This document shows positions 25,046 through 35,110 of a DNA stretch of 64,000 bases, piece after piece. Both the position numbers and the translations under genes were made by a program. The notes under the pieces are model-generated. The model was not told where the DNA came from. It worked only from the letters and a program-made list of their open reading frames with translations, and did no database searches. The stretch is from an uncultured Mesonia sp. (GTDB lineage Bacteria; Bacteroidota; Bacteroidia; Flavobacteriales; Flavobacteriaceae), in assembly GCA_958296185.1 (NCBI GenBank), contig CATQIB010000022.1:51497-115496 (forward strand), written 5' to 3'. The number at the start of each line of letters is the position of its first letter. Position 1 is the stretch's first letter.

Positions 25046-26446
25046 ATGAACACGTACGACGTTGTTGTTATTGGGTCTGGACCTGGAGGTTATGTTGCGG
25101 CTATTCGTTGCGCTCAGCTAGGACTAAAAACGGCCATTATAGAAAAATATGCTACTAAAGGAGGTACTTGCCTTAATGTAGGATGTATCCCTTCAAAAGC
25201 ATTGCTAGATTCATCACATCATTACGAAGATGCCATTAAGCACTTCGAAGAGCACGGGATTGAAATCGCTGGAGAGGTGAAAATGAATCTTGAAAAAATG
25301 ATGGCTAGAAAAAATACCGTGGTTGAACAAACTACCAAGGGTATTGATTTCTTGATGGATAAGAATAAAATAGACACTTACCAAGGAGTAGGGTCTTTTA
25401 AAGATAAAAATCATATTATTATCAAAGGTGAAGAAGAGGTAACTATTGAAGCAAAAAATACCATTATTGCTACCGGTAGTAAACCAGCTAGTTTGCCTTT
25501 TATAGAAATAGATAAAGAAAGAATTATTACCTCTACCGAGGCGCTAAAGATGAAGGAGGTGCCTAAACATTTATTGGTTATAGGTGGCGGTGTGATTGGT
25601 TTAGAGTTGGGCCAAGTGTACAAAAGACTTGGGGCAGAGGTTACCGTTATTGAGTACATGGACCGTATCATACCCACTATGGATAAAGCTCAAAGTAAAG
25701 AGCTTATGAAGGTACTTAAAAAGCAAAAAACAAAATTTGCACTTTCGCATCAAGTTACTGCCGTAGAAAATAAAGGTAATGAGGTAGTGGTAAAAGCCAA
25801 AGACAAAAAAGGTAACGAAGTAGAATTTACAGGTGATTATTGTTTGGTTTCTGTAGGAAGAAAGCCTTTTACTGATGGTTTAAACGCAGAAGCCGCAGGC
25901 GTAAAATTGAACGATAGAGGTCAGGTTGAAGTGAATGAAAACTTGCAAACAAACGTAAGCAATATTTATGCGATAGGCGATGTGGTAAAAGGAGCGATGC
26001 TAGCCCATAAGGCCGAAGAGGAGGGCACTTTTGTAGCCGAAGTAATTGCTGGTCAAAAACCACATATCAATTATAACCTTATTCCAGGAGTGGTTTATAC
26101 CTGGCCAGAAGTTGCTTCTGTGGGAAAAACCGAAGAGCAGTTAAAAGAAGAAAAAGTAAACTATGCCAGCGGGCAATTCCCTATGCGTGCCTTGGGTAGA
26201 TCACGAGCTAGTGGAGATATCGATGGTTTTGTAAAAATCTTAACCGATAAAGAAACAGATGAGGTGTTAGGGGTACATATGGTTGGCGCACGCGCAGCAG
26301 ATTTAATTGCCGAAGCTGTTACCGCAATGGAGTTTAGAGCCAGTGCAGAAGATATTTCAAGAATGAGTCACGCGCATCCTACCTATGCAGAAGCAGTAAA
26401 AGAAGCAGCACTTGCTGCAACTGGCGATAGAGCTTTACATATTTAG
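25046..26446 (+). CDS. lpdA: Dihydrolipoyl dehydrogenase
   Basis: A 466-residue flavoprotein (E3) that reoxidises lipoyl groups of 2-oxo-acid dehydrogenase and glycine-cleavage complexes. Features in order: FAD-binding GSGPGGYVAA (10-19), redox disulfide GGTCLNVGCIPSK (Cys42/Cys47), NAD-binding VIGGGVIGLELG, second FAD motif YAIGDVVKGAMLAHKA, and the C-terminal His-Glu dyad HAHPTYAE. Full length. It is transcribed alone from the promoter above and ends at a strong terminator. Confidence 0.96.
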   Translation: MNTYDVVVIGSGPGGYVAAIRCAQLGLKTAIIEKYATKGGTCLNVGCIPSKALLDSSHHYEDAIKHFEEHGIEIAGEVKMNLEKMMARKNTVVEQTTKGIDFLMDKNKIDTYQGVGSFKDKNHIIIKGEEEVTIEAKNTIIATGSKPASLPFIEIDKERIITSTEALKMKEVPKHLLVIGGGVIGLELGQVYKRLGAEVTVIEYMDRIIPTMDKAQSKELMKVLKKQKTKFALSHQVTAVENKGNEVVVKAKDKKGNEVEFTGDYCLVSVGRKPFTDGLNAEAAGVKLNDRGQVEVNENLQTNVSNIYAIGDVVKGAMLAHKAEEEGTFVAEVIAGQKPHINYNLIPGVVYTWPEVASVGKTEEQLKEEKVNYASGQFPMRALGRSRASGDIDGFVKILTDKETDEVLGVHMVGARAADLIAEAVTAMEFRASAEDISRMSHAHPTYAEAVKEAALAATGDRALHI

Positions 26447-26489
26447 TATAGACTTTTTTTGCGCTTAAAGCGGAAAGTATACCAGTAAA

Positions 26490-26524
26490 AAACCCCTGTA
26501 ATATTCAAATTACAGGGGTTTTTT
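26490..26524. terminator. Bidirectional terminator between lpdA and the YeiH-like gene
   Basis: A perfect stem AACCCCTGTAAT/ATTACAGGGGTT with a 5-base loop, T run on the plus side and A run on the other. It serves lpdA and probably also the convergent gene. Confidence 0.85.
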
Positions 26525-26557
26525 GTAAACCAAAAATAAATGAAAAACTAAATCAAT

Positions 26558-27493
26558 TTAGAGGTACAAAATGTATGCCAGAGAGGTAACCGAAATGGTT
26601 ATCCATAAACTTAGTCCGAGTAAAATGGGCTGAAAACCACTTTCCTTTATTGACTGTATGCTTAATCCGGCACCGACCAAAAATAAGGTAAGTACTAATA
26701 ATTTTTTAGATAGAAAAGGAATACCAGTTACAATAAAGTCTGGTAAGTGAACATAAGAACTCAAGATCACAGCGCCTACAAAAAGCAAAATGAACCAAGG
26801 AATCTTAATTTTACCGGTTTCACCTCTAAAGAAAAACATCGTAAGAATACTTAATGGTATAATCCATAATGCTCTAGCTAATTTAACAGTAACCGCAATA
26901 TCTAAAGCTTCTTCGCCGTAAGCTAAAGCAGCTCCAACTACAGAGCTGGTATCATGAATAGCTATCGCGCTCCATAAACCAAAATCGGCTTGAGATAGGT
27001 TTAATGCATGCCCTAGCATAGGGAATACCAATAAAGCCACTGCATTTAAAAAGAAAACTACGCCCAGTGCAATTGAGATTTGCTTTTCTTTGGCTTGTAC
27101 TACAGCAGAAACCGCTGCAATTGCACTACCACCGCAAATGGCCGTTCCCGAGGAAATCAAATAGGATATAGCTCGATTTATGTGCAAGGCTTTACCAATA
27201 AAGTAGCCTAAAATGAGTGTGGTACTTATGCTTAGAATGGTAAGTAGTAATCCTTCTTTTCCTACCGCTAAGGTATGGTTTAAATCCATTCCAAAACCAA
27301 GGCCAACTACTGCTATTTTTAATAGCCACTTCACCACTTTTCCCGTATGCGCTTTAAACGGATTGTAGAGTAGATTAGTCATTAAAAAACCTAGGAGCAA
27401 AGCAATGGGAGAGCTGATGAAAGGCGTAAGACATAATACAGCCAATACTATAAATATTATTCGGGTAAACTTATCGGGCAAACGGTATTTCAC
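26558..27493 (-). CDS. YeiH/UPF0324-family membrane protein (putative sulfate/sulfonate exporter family)
   Basis: A 311-residue polytopic membrane protein with about nine to ten segments. The conserved core GTAICGGSAIAAVSAVV and AIHDTSSVVGAALAYGEEAL identifies the UPF0324/YeiH family, annotated as putative sulfate exporters. The LysR gene directly upstream on the same strand (73-base gap) matches the frequent yeiH-LysR pairing, so it is likely controlled by that regulator. The substrate is not shown by the sequence. Confidence 0.85.
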   Translation of the reverse strand: MKYRLPDKFTRIIFIVLAVLCLTPFISSPIALLLGFLMTNLLYNPFKAHTGKVVKWLLKIAVVGLGFGMDLNHTLAVGKEGLLLTILSISTTLILGYFIGKALHINRAISYLISSGTAICGGSAIAAVSAVVQAKEKQISIALGVVFFLNAVALLVFPMLGHALNLSQADFGLWSAIAIHDTSSVVGAALAYGEEALDIAVTVKLARALWIIPLSILTMFFFRGETGKIKIPWFILLFVGAVILSSYVHLPDFIVTGIPFLSKKLLVLTLFLVGAGLSIQSIKESGFQPILLGLSLWITISVTSLAYILYL

Positions 27494-27566
27494 GGTATTC
27501 TATTTTTAATTGCTACTCAAAATTAAGCAGGAATACCGGAAGGCAAGCAACGCAATTTATTATACC

Positions 27567-28460
27567 TTATAACTTTTGGTTATAGCTTCGTTTAAAAAAG
27601 CGTTTGATTAAATCGTAAAACATAGATTGGTATCCTTGCTTGCTTACAAAATATAAAGGTCTAGAAAAACTTACATCATCTATGTCTACTATCTGTAGTT
27701 TGTTGTGTTTCAATTCCTCAATGATAGAGAAAATAGAAACAAAAGCGTAGCACTGTGTATAAAGTAAATAAGTCTTTATACTTTCTGTACTGCCCAAAAT
27801 CATATCTACTTGCAGTTTTTTGGGAGATAAGCCTTCGCTGTTAAGTCTTGCTTCTAAAATAGCACGCGTACCCGACCCTTCCTCGCGTAGCACCAGCGGC
27901 AGCTGGGTAAGCTGGCTGAGTTTGATTTGCTGTGAGGCATTTCCAGTACGGGTAACCAGTACCAGTTCATCGTCTAGAAATTTCTCGTATTGTAGTAAAG
28001 GGTTGTGGTTTCGGCCTTCAATTAATCCAAAATCCAATCGGTTGTTAAAAATTTTCTCCTCAATTGTAGCCGAGTTGTCATTGATTAAAGTAAAATTTGT
28101 TTTGGGGTAACGTTGTTTAAAGTCGGCTAAAAGCTGAGGAACAATATACTGGGCTATGGTGGTACTGGCACCTAATTTCACATAGTTGGGTAGTTCTTGC
28201 TGCTGTAGTAAAAAATGGTTCTCTAAATCGTTATATAAATTTACAATTTGCTCAGCATAACTTAAAAACTCTCTTCCGGCCGGCGTTAGGGCAATTCTGT
28301 TTCCTTGGCGTTCAAATAATCTTATGCGGTATTTTTGCTCGATTTCTTTAATATGTTTAGAAACTGCAGGCTGCGATAAGGGCAGGCTTCTCGCAGCTTT
28401 CGAGAAACTCAAAGCCTTTGCAACTTCAATAAAAACACGCAATCGAAAATCCATAATCAA
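27567..28460 (-). CDS. LysR-family transcriptional regulator
   Basis: A 297-residue regulator with an N-terminal winged HTH (LSFSKAARSLPLSQPAVSKHIKEIE) and a periplasmic-binding-like effector domain (KLGASTTIAQYIVPQLL, VLREEGSGTRAILE). The start could be either of two nearby ATGs (28,460 or 28,454). The effector-domain wording resembles CysB/CysR-like and YeiE-like regulators, fitting sulfur-related control of the next gene. It is divergent from the FMN reductase gene. Confidence 0.88.
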   Translation of the reverse strand: MIMDFRLRVFIEVAKALSFSKAARSLPLSQPAVSKHIKEIEQKYRIRLFERQGNRIALTPAGREFLSYAEQIVNLYNDLENHFLLQQQELPNYVKLGASTTIAQYIVPQLLADFKQRYPKTNFTLINDNSATIEEKIFNNRLDFGLIEGRNHNPLLQYEKFLDDELVLVTRTGNASQQIKLSQLTQLPLVLREEGSGTRAILEARLNSEGLSPKKLQVDMILGSTESIKTYLLYTQCYAFVSIFSIIEELKHNKLQIVDIDDVSFSRPLYFVSKQGYQSMFYDLIKRFFKRSYNQKL

Positions 28461-28546
28461 AAGTTATAGCTCAAAAGTACGAATAGTTTTTGTAGGATTT
28501 GTGTATGTGGCTATTTTCTGTTTATTTTACAACATATACTTAAAAA

Positions 28547-29086
28547 ATGAGTGAGATTATTGCCTTTGCAGGTTCAAACAGCACAAAATCTATCAATCAC
28601 CAGTGGGTGAGTTTTCTTAGTCAACAATTGGTAGAACCAGTTAATGTGATTCGGTTAACCGATTATCAAATTCCTATGTATGGTATAGATTACGAAAAGG
28701 AAATCGGTTTTCCTAAGGAGGTTAAGCGTTTATATAAGGATATTAAATCGGCTAAAGCCATCATTCTTTCCGTAAATGAACATAACGGTGCGGTATCTAG
28801 TTATTTTAAAAATGTAATGGATTGGTTGTCGCGGTATGACCGGATTTTTTTAGAAGATAAACCAGTTTTACTTACGAGTACCTCTCCAGGAAAATTGGCG
28901 GCGGGTAAAGCCCGAGAGTATGCCGAAATTGCGGTTGAACGCTATGGCGGTAAACTAATTGCTAGTTTTGGCTTGCCGTCTTTTGAGGATAATTTTGACA
29001 GTGAGCAGCAAAAATTAAGAGATGAAACCCTTTTATTAGGTGTGAAAGATACGTTATCACAATTTCAACAAGCTATAACATTTTAA
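28547..29086 (+). CDS. NADPH-dependent FMN reductase-type protein
   Basis: A 179-residue flavodoxin-fold protein. IAFAGSNSTKSINHQ at the N-terminus is the FMN phosphate loop, and LSVNEHNGAVSSYFKNVMDW is the conserved middle of the NADPH:FMN/quinone reductase family. Cytoplasmic; probably reduces FMN, quinones or azo compounds with NAD(P)H. It lies one base upstream of pabB, so the two are likely co-transcribed. Confidence 0.8.
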   Translation: MSEIIAFAGSNSTKSINHQWVSFLSQQLVEPVNVIRLTDYQIPMYGIDYEKEIGFPKEVKRLYKDIKSAKAIILSVNEHNGAVSSYFKNVMDWLSRYDRIFLEDKPVLLTSTSPGKLAAGKAREYAEIAVERYGGKLIASFGLPSFEDNFDSEQQKLRDETLLLGVKDTLSQFQQAITF

Positions 29087-29087
29087 A

Positions 29088-30380
29088 GTGCGTACCGAAC
29101 AATCTTTTCAAATAACAGATTTAAAGCAATTTAAAGAACAGCTTTTGGCTTGGGCGCAGCAGTTTGATGAGGTCATTTGGCTAGACTCCAACCAATACCC
29201 CAATCAAGATTATGAGGCATTGCTCGCTGTAGAGGCTTTTACCGCTATAAAAACAGATGCTTTCGATGCTTTTAAAGATCTTGAGGAGTATCAACAAACA
29301 ACAAAAGATTGGATTTTTGGCTATTTGAGTTACGATTTAAAAAACGATATAGAGCCTCTAAAATCTAAAAATTTTGACGGATTGCACTTTCCGGATTTAT
29401 ATTTTTTTCAACCTCAAAAATTAATCAGTTTACGAGGTAAAACAGCTACTTTTAGATATTTAAATGCTGTCGCCGATGAAATAGCAACCGACTGGCAGAC
29501 TATTTTACAAACCGATAAAACAGCTAACTTGCCAGCTTCTGCAAATATTGAGTTAAATCAAAGAATTAGTAAACAAAATTACTTGAACAAAGTAAACCAG
29601 ATGAAAGAGCATCTGCAGCGTGGCGATATTTACGAAGCCAATTTTTGCCAAGAATTTTATGCAGATCAGGTTCAGTTAGATATATATGCTACTTATCAAG
29701 CTTTAAATGCCAAATCTGAACCGCCTTTTGCTTGCTTTTTAAAATTAGAAGAGTTTACAGCCTTATGTGCTAGTCCAGAGCGCTTTTTAAAAAAGCAAGG
29801 CGAAAAAATTATAAGTCAGCCTATAAAAGGTACCGCAAAAAGAAATAAAGACCCAGAACAAGATGCACAACTTGCCAGTGAATTAGAAAAAGATCCTAAA
29901 GAAATTTCAGAAAACGTAATGATAGTCGATTTGGTACGCAATGATTTATCGCGAACTGCACAAAAAGGTAGTGTAGAAGTGCCAGAACTTTGTAAGCGCT
30001 ATACCTTTAAGCAAGTACATCAGCTCATTAGTACTGTCACTTCAAAATTGAGTCCAACTTGTTCTCTGCGCGAACTATTTATGACCACCTATCCCATGGG
30101 AAGTATGACGGGCGCACCTAAACTTTCGGCAATGCAAATTATAGAAGAACTAGAAGAAACTAAGCGAGGTCTTTACAGTGGCGCTATTGGTTATATTGAT
30201 CCAGAAGAAAATTTTGATTTTAATGTGGTTATTCGCAGTATTTTATACAACCAAGAGCAAAGGTATCTCTCCTGCTCGGTAGGTAGCGCCATCACGATAA
30301 AATCTGATGCCGAAAAAGAATACGAAGAATGCTTGGTTAAAGTGGAAGCGCTAAAACAATCGGTGCAGAGTCCGCAATAA
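29088..30380 (+). CDS. pabB: Aminodeoxychorismate synthase component I
   Basis: A 430-residue chorismate-binding enzyme that makes 4-amino-4-deoxychorismate for folate. PIKGTAKR carries Lys247, the nucleophile residue diagnostic of PabB (TrpE has Ala in that place). SENVMIVDLVRNDL and the C-terminal GAIGYIDPEENFDFN are the other catalytic segments. The start is a GTG one base after the preceding stop. A PabC-like aminotransferase is encoded at 46,056. Confidence 0.88.
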   Translation: MRTEQSFQITDLKQFKEQLLAWAQQFDEVIWLDSNQYPNQDYEALLAVEAFTAIKTDAFDAFKDLEEYQQTTKDWIFGYLSYDLKNDIEPLKSKNFDGLHFPDLYFFQPQKLISLRGKTATFRYLNAVADEIATDWQTILQTDKTANLPASANIELNQRISKQNYLNKVNQMKEHLQRGDIYEANFCQEFYADQVQLDIYATYQALNAKSEPPFACFLKLEEFTALCASPERFLKKQGEKIISQPIKGTAKRNKDPEQDAQLASELEKDPKEISENVMIVDLVRNDLSRTAQKGSVEVPELCKRYTFKQVHQLISTVTSKLSPTCSLRELFMTTYPMGSMTGAPKLSAMQIIEELEETKRGLYSGAIGYIDPEENFDFNVVIRSILYNQEQRYLSCSVGSAITIKSDAEKEYEECLVKVEALKQSVQSPQ

Positions 30381-30392
30381 ATCAGAAAACTT

Positions 30393-31709
30393 ATGCTAAA
30401 TAAATTTCGCGAAAACCTAGAACAGCACTTTCCTTCTCTTCTGCAAAACAAACACCTGTTGGCCATAAGCGGCGGAATCGATTCGGTGGTTCTGTGCCAT
30501 ATGCTCGTAGCAGCAGGAGTAAAGTTTGCTTTAGCACACGTAAATTTCGCTTTACGCGGAAAAGAAAGCGATGAAGATCAACGCTTTGTTGAGGCTTTAG
30601 CAGCACGATTAAAACTAAAAATTCATACCCAGAAATTCAATTGCCAAGCTTATGCCGAAGATCATAAAATGTCCATACAAATGGCTGCGCGTGAATTACG
30701 TTACAATTATTTTAAAACCTTAACGCAAAACCATTCGTATATAAAAATAATTACAGCGCATCACGCTCACGATCAAATAGAAACTTTTTTTATTAATTTA
30801 ATACGCGGCACGGGAATTGCGGGGCTCACCGGTATGCCTCAGGAGAATAACATAGTAGCAAGACCCTTGATTAGATTTTCGCGCAAGCAAATAGAAACCT
30901 ATGCCAAGCAACACCACATTATTTGGCGTGAAGATAAAACAAATGCGTCAAACTATTATTTGCGCAATAAAATCAGGCATCAAATCTCACCGATTTTAGA
31001 ACAAGAGAATCCTAATTTTTTAAGAGCTTTTCAAGGAACCCAGGACAAACTAAAGCAAATAGAGCAGTTGGCCGAAGATTATGTGAGTTTGATTTATGAT
31101 AAAATAGTACGAGAGACTTTTTCTGGATTTGAGATTAATTTAAACGTGCTCAACACTTTGCCACATCCCGATGCGATTTTATACCAGTTGCTAAAAGAAT
31201 TTGACTTTAGCGATTGGGATTCAGTTTATGGGTTAAGAACGGCACAAGCTGGTAAAAAAGTAGCAACTAGTGCTTACATATTGCATAAAGACAGAGATAT
31301 TCTTTTACTTCAAAAACGAAAAGAAAAAGAAATAGATGAAAACGAGTCGTACTTGCTTTATCCCGACCATGAGCTTGTTTTCCCATTGGGTCGACTACAA
31401 ATAAGCAAAGTTGATAAATTAGGAGACTTTGCCGATACGGTAGCTTACTTTGATGCCAAAAAGTTAAAATATCCGCTTATGTTACGAAAATGGCAAGCAG
31501 GAGACTATTTTTACCCGCTCGGAATGAAAGGAAAGCAAAAAATTAGCGATTTTTTAATCAATAATAAAGTGGCGCTTCAAGACAAGAAAAATATCTATGT
31601 GTTGTGCTGTGATAAAGAAATAATTTGGTTAGTTTCACACCGAATTGACGAGCGCTTTAAAGTGCAAGACAAAACTCAAAAGATAACAAAAATTACTTTA
31701 AAATCATGA
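30393..31709 (+). CDS. tilS: tRNA(Ile)-lysidine synthetase
   Basis: A 438-residue N-type ATP pyrophosphatase that converts C34 of the minor tRNA-Ile (CAT) to lysidine, essential for reading AUA. The PP-loop SGGIDS is at residues 26-31. TAHHAHDQIETFFINLIRGTG and the C-terminal TilS domain (LRKWQAGDYFYPLGM) are present. Full length. It lies 12 bases after pabB, and its stop overlaps the DsbD-like gene start by 4 bases, so pabB-tilS-dsbD probably share a transcript. Confidence 0.95.
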   Translation: MLNKFRENLEQHFPSLLQNKHLLAISGGIDSVVLCHMLVAAGVKFALAHVNFALRGKESDEDQRFVEALAARLKLKIHTQKFNCQAYAEDHKMSIQMAARELRYNYFKTLTQNHSYIKIITAHHAHDQIETFFINLIRGTGIAGLTGMPQENNIVARPLIRFSRKQIETYAKQHHIIWREDKTNASNYYLRNKIRHQISPILEQENPNFLRAFQGTQDKLKQIEQLAEDYVSLIYDKIVRETFSGFEINLNVLNTLPHPDAILYQLLKEFDFSDWDSVYGLRTAQAGKKVATSAYILHKDRDILLLQKRKEKEIDENESYLLYPDHELVFPLGRLQISKVDKLGDFADTVAYFDAKKLKYPLMLRKWQAGDYFYPLGMKGKQKISDFLINNKVALQDKKNIYVLCCDKEIIWLVSHRIDERFKVQDKTQKITKITLKS

Positions 31710-33781
31710 AGGTATACCTTAAACTATTAATTGCATTTTTAATTACTAGTGCGTCCTATGCTCAATTTGGAATGGGGCAAAATCAACAATTAAAGCCCAC
31801 AAAATGGGAAGGTAAAATTAACAAACTGTCTGATACTTCATACGAGTTAATATATGAACTGAGTATAGAGCCAGATTGGCACGTTTACAGTCAGTTTACT
31901 CCAGAAGGCGGACCCATTCCCTTAGCATTTGATTATGTTGATAAAGAAGGAAACTATGAGGTAGAAGAGTTTGCCAAAGAAAGCGAAACCAAAACACAAT
32001 TCAACGAAACTTTTGGAGTAGATGAGATGTATTTTGAAAATCAGGCAACTTTTAAACAAAAGGTTACTTTAATTAATTCAGATATTCAAGTGATAAAAGC
32101 ACAAATTTTTTATCAATCTTGTATAGATGTTTGTATCAACGAAGAATACTATATGGTATTCGACCTTAAAAACAATAAAGCAAAGGTGTTTTCAAACTAT
32201 GATGAGTTTGAAGCGTACCAAGCTAATGGAGCCACCAAAAATCCTGAAACACAAAAAAAAGAAGAACAGCTTAATGCCGATGATGATGAGGTTCCTCAAG
32301 CTTTGCTTGATGCACAAGCATCTGTTTCTAATGAAGATGGTAGTAAAAAAGGCCTTTTCTCTATTTTTTGGATTGCCTTTTTATCTGGTTTTGTTGCCTT
32401 ACTTACTCCTTGTGTTTTCCCAATGATTCCCATGACGGTTGGCTTTTTTACTAAGCAAAGTAAAACAAAAGCTAAAGGAGTTAGTAACGCCCTGCTTTAC
32501 GGATTTTTTATCGTGATAATTTATGTATTATTAGGTTCTTTGGTTACGGGTATTTTTGGTGCCGATGCGCTAAATGCCCTTTCCACCAACGTTACATTTA
32601 ATATTGTATTTTTTGTTATTTTGATAATTTTTGCCGCATCGTTCTTAGGCGCTTTCGAAATAATGCTACCTAATTCTTGGGCTAACAAAGTAGACAGTCA
32701 AGCTAATAAGGGTGGGATAATCGGAATTTTCTTTATGGCTTTAGCTTTGGCTATTGTTTCATTTAGTTGTACCGGACCCATTGTAGGAACGCTGTTGGTT
32801 GAAGCGGCATCAAAAGGAGGAATTGCTCCAATTATAGGTATGCTTGGATTCTCCTTGGCTATTGCTATTCCTTTTGCATTATTTGCAATGTTCCCAGGTT
32901 GGATGAACACTTTGCCAAAATCTGGAGGATGGTTAAACTCTGTAAAAGTGGTTTTAGGTTTTCTAGAACTTGCTTTAGCACTTAAGTTTTTATCAAACGC
33001 AGATTTGGTATTAGAGGCGCATTGGTTAGAGCGCGAGGTATTTTTAGCACTTTGGATTGCTATTTTTGGTACCCTTACCTTATATTTATTTGGTAAAATC
33101 AGTTTGCCTCACGACTCTCCTTTAAAACATATTTCAGTTGGAAGACTCGGCCTAGGTTTAGTAACCTTATCTTTTACCATATACCTGATTCCAGGATTAT
33201 GGGGAGCTCCATTAAAAATGATAAGTGGTTTCCCACCACCTATGAATTATTCTGAATCTCCATACGGCGTAGGAAACACCAAAGGCGGAGGCACAACAAC
33301 AGCAACCAATAAGAGTGATTTCCCTGAACACGCCGAGCTAGGACCACATGATATTTTAGCTTTCACCGATTATGATGCGGGAGTAGCTTATGCTAAGGAA
33401 AATAACTTACCTATTTTACTTGACTTCACAGGAAAAGCTTGTATAAACTGTAGAAAAATGGAAGAAAGAGTATGGAGTGAACCACAGGTTCTAAATAAAT
33501 TGAAGAATGATGTTGTTCTTATTAGTTTATACGTAGACATTAAAGAGCAATTGCCTAAAGAGGAGCAGTACACCAGTGAAACTACCGGGAAGCGAGTTCG
33601 TACTATAGGTAACAAATGGAGTGATTTTCAAATCAAACACTATGGTATCAATGCTCAGCCATACTATGTATTACTTAATCACCAAGAAGAGGAACTCAAC
33701 AAACCCGTGGGTTATCTACCCGATGTAGAGGCTTATAGTGCTTGGTTAAAAGATGGAATTACTAAATTTAAAAATCAATAA
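31706..33781 (+). CDS. dsbD: DsbD-like thiol:disulfide interchange protein
   Basis: A 691-residue membrane protein. There is a signal peptide (about 1-20), an N-terminal periplasmic DsbD-alpha-like domain to about 170 with a Cys pair (SCIDVCINEEYY), then eight or so membrane helices with the CcdA-type cysteines in LTPCVFPMIPM and SFSCTGPIVGT, and a C-terminal thioredoxin domain with GKACINCRKME. This is the full electron relay that carries reducing power from cytoplasmic thioredoxin to the periplasm. A terminator follows. Confidence 0.92.
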   Translation: MKVYLKLLIAFLITSASYAQFGMGQNQQLKPTKWEGKINKLSDTSYELIYELSIEPDWHVYSQFTPEGGPIPLAFDYVDKEGNYEVEEFAKESETKTQFNETFGVDEMYFENQATFKQKVTLINSDIQVIKAQIFYQSCIDVCINEEYYMVFDLKNNKAKVFSNYDEFEAYQANGATKNPETQKKEEQLNADDDEVPQALLDAQASVSNEDGSKKGLFSIFWIAFLSGFVALLTPCVFPMIPMTVGFFTKQSKTKAKGVSNALLYGFFIVIIYVLLGSLVTGIFGADALNALSTNVTFNIVFFVILIIFAASFLGAFEIMLPNSWANKVDSQANKGGIIGIFFMALALAIVSFSCTGPIVGTLLVEAASKGGIAPIIGMLGFSLAIAIPFALFAMFPGWMNTLPKSGGWLNSVKVVLGFLELALALKFLSNADLVLEAHWLEREVFLALWIAIFGTLTLYLFGKISLPHDSPLKHISVGRLGLGLVTLSFTIYLIPGLWGAPLKMISGFPPPMNYSESPYGVGNTKGGGTTTATNKSDFPEHAELGPHDILAFTDYDAGVAYAKENNLPILLDFTGKACINCRKMEERVWSEPQVLNKLKNDVVLISLYVDIKEQLPKEEQYTSETTGKRVRTIGNKWSDFQIKHYGINAQPYYVLLNHQEEELNKPVGYLPDVEAYSAWLKDGITKFKNQ

Positions 33782-33810
33782 ATAAGATCTTTTTAGAAAT
33801 AAAGAATAAA

Positions 33811-33837
33811 AAACTCCCGTTTTAAGGGAGTTTTTTT
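33811..33837. terminator. Terminator after the dsbD gene
   Basis: Stem AAACTCCC-GTTTTA-GGGAGTTT followed by seven T. It lies between the convergent dsbD and rdgB genes and can serve both. Confidence 0.85.
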
Positions 33838-33842
33838 ATTCT

Positions 33843-34421
33843 TTATTTCTTGGTATTTAAATAATTTAAGAGCTGCTTAAAAGCTAAAGCACGATGACTG
33901 ATTAGATTTTTATCTTCTGCGGTCATTTCGGCAAAAGTTTTGGATTGATGTTGAGGTACAAATATCGGGTCATAGCCAAAACCACCTTCGCCACGAAGTT
34001 CATGGCTTATTTGTCCTGAGCAAATTCCTGTAAAGTCTTTTTGCTCTCCGTCAAAATACAAAGCAATTACCGTTTTAAATTGGGCGCTTTTGTCTTCCTT
34101 ATCGAGAAGTTCGTCTAATAATTTAGCGATATTGGCTTGGTTGTTTTTTGACTCGCCAGCATAGCGGGCAGATAATACCCCAGGAGCTCCGTTTAAAGCC
34201 TTAACCTCTAAGCCAGTATCATCGGCAAAACAGTCATAACCATACTTTTCTTTTACATATTTCGCTTTTAACCAAGCGTTACCTTCAATGGTGTTTTCCG
34301 TTTCGGGAATTTCTTCGGTACAACCGATATCTTTGAGCGATAACAACTCGATATGTTCGGGTAAAAGTTGTTTTATTTCTGCCAGTTTGTTGGCGTTATT
34401 GGTAGCAAATACAAGTTTCAT
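33843..34421 (-). CDS. rdgB: XTP/dITP diphosphatase (non-canonical purine NTPase)
   Basis: A 192-residue Ham1/RdgB enzyme that hydrolyses ITP, dITP and XTP to monophosphates, keeping deaminated purines out of DNA. Motifs: FATNNANKLAEI (N-terminal substrate loop), FADDTGLEVKALNGAPGV (metal-binding Asp), SARYAGE and GFGYDPIF. The length is normal. It lies 2 bases downstream of rlmH, so they form an operon. Confidence 0.95.
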   Translation of the reverse strand: MKLVFATNNANKLAEIKQLLPEHIELLSLKDIGCTEEIPETENTIEGNAWLKAKYVKEKYGYDCFADDTGLEVKALNGAPGVLSARYAGESKNNQANIAKLLDELLDKEDKSAQFKTVIALYFDGEQKDFTGICSGQISHELRGEGGFGYDPIFVPQHQSKTFAEMTAEDKNLISHRALAFKQLLNYLNTKK

Positions 34422-34423
34422 AA

Positions 34424-34897
34424 TTATTGGTGATGATAGGGTTCATTTTTAAGAATAGTAAATCCTCGGTAAATTTGTTCAACAAAAAACAAACGTACCA
34501 TTTGATGAGAAAAAGTCATTTTTGAAAGACTAATCTTCTGCTTTGCTTGTTGGTAAACAGCATCAGAAAAGCCATAGGGCCCGCCTATTACAAAAACCAA
34601 TTGCTTAGTACCGGCATTTAACTTTTTTTGCAATTCTTGCGCAAATTGCATTGAGGTAAAAGATTTGCCCGCTTCATCTAATAAAACCAACCAATCTGAA
34701 GTGTTGATTTCTTTTAAAATAAGTTCCCCTTCTTTTTGTTTTTGTTGTTGCACATCTAAATGCTTTGTTTTTTTTAAATCGGGTATTACCTCCAACTCAA
34801 ACGAAATATAATGCGTTAAACGCTTACAGTAATCTGCGATTAAATCCTGCAACGGACCTTTATCTGTTTTTCCAACGACAATCAGTTTTATTTTCAT
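34424..34897 (-). CDS. rlmH: 23S rRNA pseudouridine1915 N3-methyltransferase
   Basis: A 157-residue SPOUT methyltransferase that uses SAM to methylate pseudouridine 1915 in helix 69 of 23S rRNA. The SAM-binding trefoil is seen as FVIGGPYGFSDAVY, and the C-terminal signature SHQMVRLFFVEQIYRGF plus the terminal NEPYHHQ is characteristic of RlmH. First gene of the pair with rdgB. Confidence 0.96.
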   Translation of the reverse strand: MKIKLIVVGKTDKGPLQDLIADYCKRLTHYISFELEVIPDLKKTKHLDVQQQKQKEGELILKEINTSDWLVLLDEAGKSFTSMQFAQELQKKLNAGTKQLVFVIGGPYGFSDAVYQQAKQKISLSKMTFSHQMVRLFFVEQIYRGFTILKNEPYHHQ

Positions 34898-35110
34898 AGG
34901 TATTTACTCTGTTTACAAAAATAAATGACTCTCCTGAATTTGAATCAATTTGTTTTATTTTTTCGAGATTAAATCCGCGTTAAGCGAAACTAAAATACAA
35001 CTACAAAAGTTAGCCAATTGAAACACCTTTATGCTAACTATGAATAGATATCAAGATTCAACTACAAATTGAGAATACTTTATTATTTTAGCAGATAGAA
35101 ATACCTTTTT